This document shows, in pieces, positions 13,690 to 14,193 of a stretch of 14,193 nucleotides of DNA. A program made the position numbers and the translations under genes. Source of the DNA: Thiodiazotropha sp040507245 (GTDB taxonomy: Bacteria > Pseudomonadota > Gammaproteobacteria > Chromatiales > Chromatiaceae); NCBI GenBank assembly GCA_040507245.1, contig JBEVVH010000084.1, forward strand, positions 1 through 14,193. The letters run 5' to 3'. Under the pieces are notes generated by a model. That model saw only the letters and a list, made by a program, of their open reading frames with translations, did not search any database and had not been told where the DNA came from. Numbering within the stretch: the stretch's first letter is position 1; each line of letters begins with the position of its first letter.

Positions 13690-14091
13690 ATGTCTGAAAT
13701 GACATCCAACCGCCCATACCTGTTGCGGGCACTTTACGAATGGCTGGTCGATAACGGTAACACCCCTTATCTCATGGTCAATGCGGATTGCCAGGGCACG
13801 GTCGTTCCCCGGCGATTCGTGGAAAACGGGCGAATCATCCTCAGCGTGGATCCCTCCGCGGTCTCCGGGCTGGTGCTGGGTAATGACTGGATCAGTTTCA
13901 GTGCTCGCTTCAGCGGGGTTGCGGAGGAGATTCTGATTCCGCCCAAGGCGGTACTGGGAATCTACGCCCGGGAGAACGGTCAGGGCATGTTGTTTCCGGA
14001 TGACGATTCGGAAGTCGAGGACATCCCGGATGATGATCCCGATCCCTCGCCACCATCCGGTCGGCGGCCTTCGCTCAAGGTGGTCAAGTAA
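13690..14091 (+). CDS. sspB: ClpXP protease specificity-enhancing factor SspB
   Basis: SspB binds ssrA-tagged peptides and delivers them to ClpXP, helping clear products of stalled ribosomes; in E. coli it also delivers the anti-sigma fragment of RseA generated after DegS cleavage. The 133-residue protein has the substrate-binding core (about 6-95: NRPYLLRALYEWLVDNG and later VDPSAVSGLVLGNDWISF), an acidic, Pro-rich flexible linker (about 103-123) and the C-terminal ClpX-docking tail RRPSLKVVK, close to the E. coli tail. The ATG at 13690 lies five bases after the sspA stop; the in-frame ATG at 13699 is an alternative. No clear terminator follows in the remaining 102 bases. Confidence 0.96.
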   Translation: MSEMTSNRPYLLRALYEWLVDNGNTPYLMVNADCQGTVVPRRFVENGRIILSVDPSAVSGLVLGNDWISFSARFSGVAEEILIPPKAVLGIYARENGQGMLFPDDDSEVEDIPDDDPDPSPPSGRRPSLKVVK

Positions 14092-14193
14092 CACGGTATG
14101 AAGTAGCCCGATGTAATGGTCTCCTCCCCCCTCAATAACGGCGTCGTAATGCGCCATGATTGAAGTTGCGGTCAATCAAAATGAGAAGAGGAA

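Noticed and set aside
13312..14175. 287-codon open frame on the minus strand opposite sspA and sspB
   Set aside because: sspA and sspB are certain from their motifs; the antisense product has no family features. Its first 27 or so residues come from the 102 bases after sspB, which hold no signal I can identify.
14092..14193. Possible terminator or gene start after sspB
   Set aside because: I found no stable hairpin with a T-run and no convincing start; the window ends before anything can be judged.

Overview
The window reads as a chromosomal segment of a respiring gammaproteobacterium. From memory, the order murA-hisG-hisD-hisC, a DegS/AlgW-type protease, a Nif3-family gene, petABC and sspA-sspB matches a block seen in Pseudomonas and related lineages. 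Protein sequences fit Gammaproteobacteria: Rieske/cytochrome b/cytochrome c1 as three separate genes, a PVWY Qo motif, SspA with its PHP motif, and SspB with a ClpX-binding tail. I cannot assign a genus; a sulfur-oxidising or Chromatiales-like lineage is only a guess. Most of the window is GC-rich, but the first ~1.8 kb is visibly more AT-rich.

Layout. (1) 1-1865, minus strand: a decayed efflux operon. A TolC-family gene lacks its signal peptide and N-terminal region and begins inside a 53-bp near-perfect palindrome. The overlapping periplasmic adaptor gene stops matching its family at about base 82, where unrelated sequence begins. (2) 1866-7767, minus strand: adenylate cyclase-PilZ gene, murA, hisG (short form), hisD, hisC. 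A hairpin repeat of the CTTCGTG type lies between murA and hisG. (3) 7928-9091, minus strand: a DegS/AlgW-type membrane-anchored serine protease. (4) 9172-9924, plus strand: a Nif3/YbgI dinuclear-metal protein with a possible leaderless promoter. (5) 9925-10336: the longest non-coding stretch, holding the petA promoter region. (6) 10337-12899, plus strand: petA-petB-petC, translationally coupled by overlapping stop/start codons and closed by a strong bidirectional terminator. (7) 13061-14091, plus strand: sspA-sspB.

How the genes work together. hisG, hisD and hisC supply steps of histidine biosynthesis; the short HisG implies a hisZ gene elsewhere. murA starts peptidoglycan precursor synthesis. 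The DegS-like protease is expected to sense envelope stress and start RseA/MucA cleavage. petABC encodes the whole catalytic core of the cytochrome bc1 complex. SspA (RNA polymerase-associated) and SspB (ClpXP adaptor) are starvation and proteolysis regulators.

The most unusual item is the 357-residue protein at 6694-7767. It joins a class III nucleotide cyclase domain with an apparently complete catalytic site to a C-terminal PilZ domain with both c-di-GMP-binding motifs, suggesting direct coupling of c-di-GMP to cAMP. The other notable signals are the palindrome at the broken TolC 5' end, the foreign junction at the left edge and several overlapping regulatory signals. I see no CRISPR array, tRNA, rRNA or complete insertion sequence.
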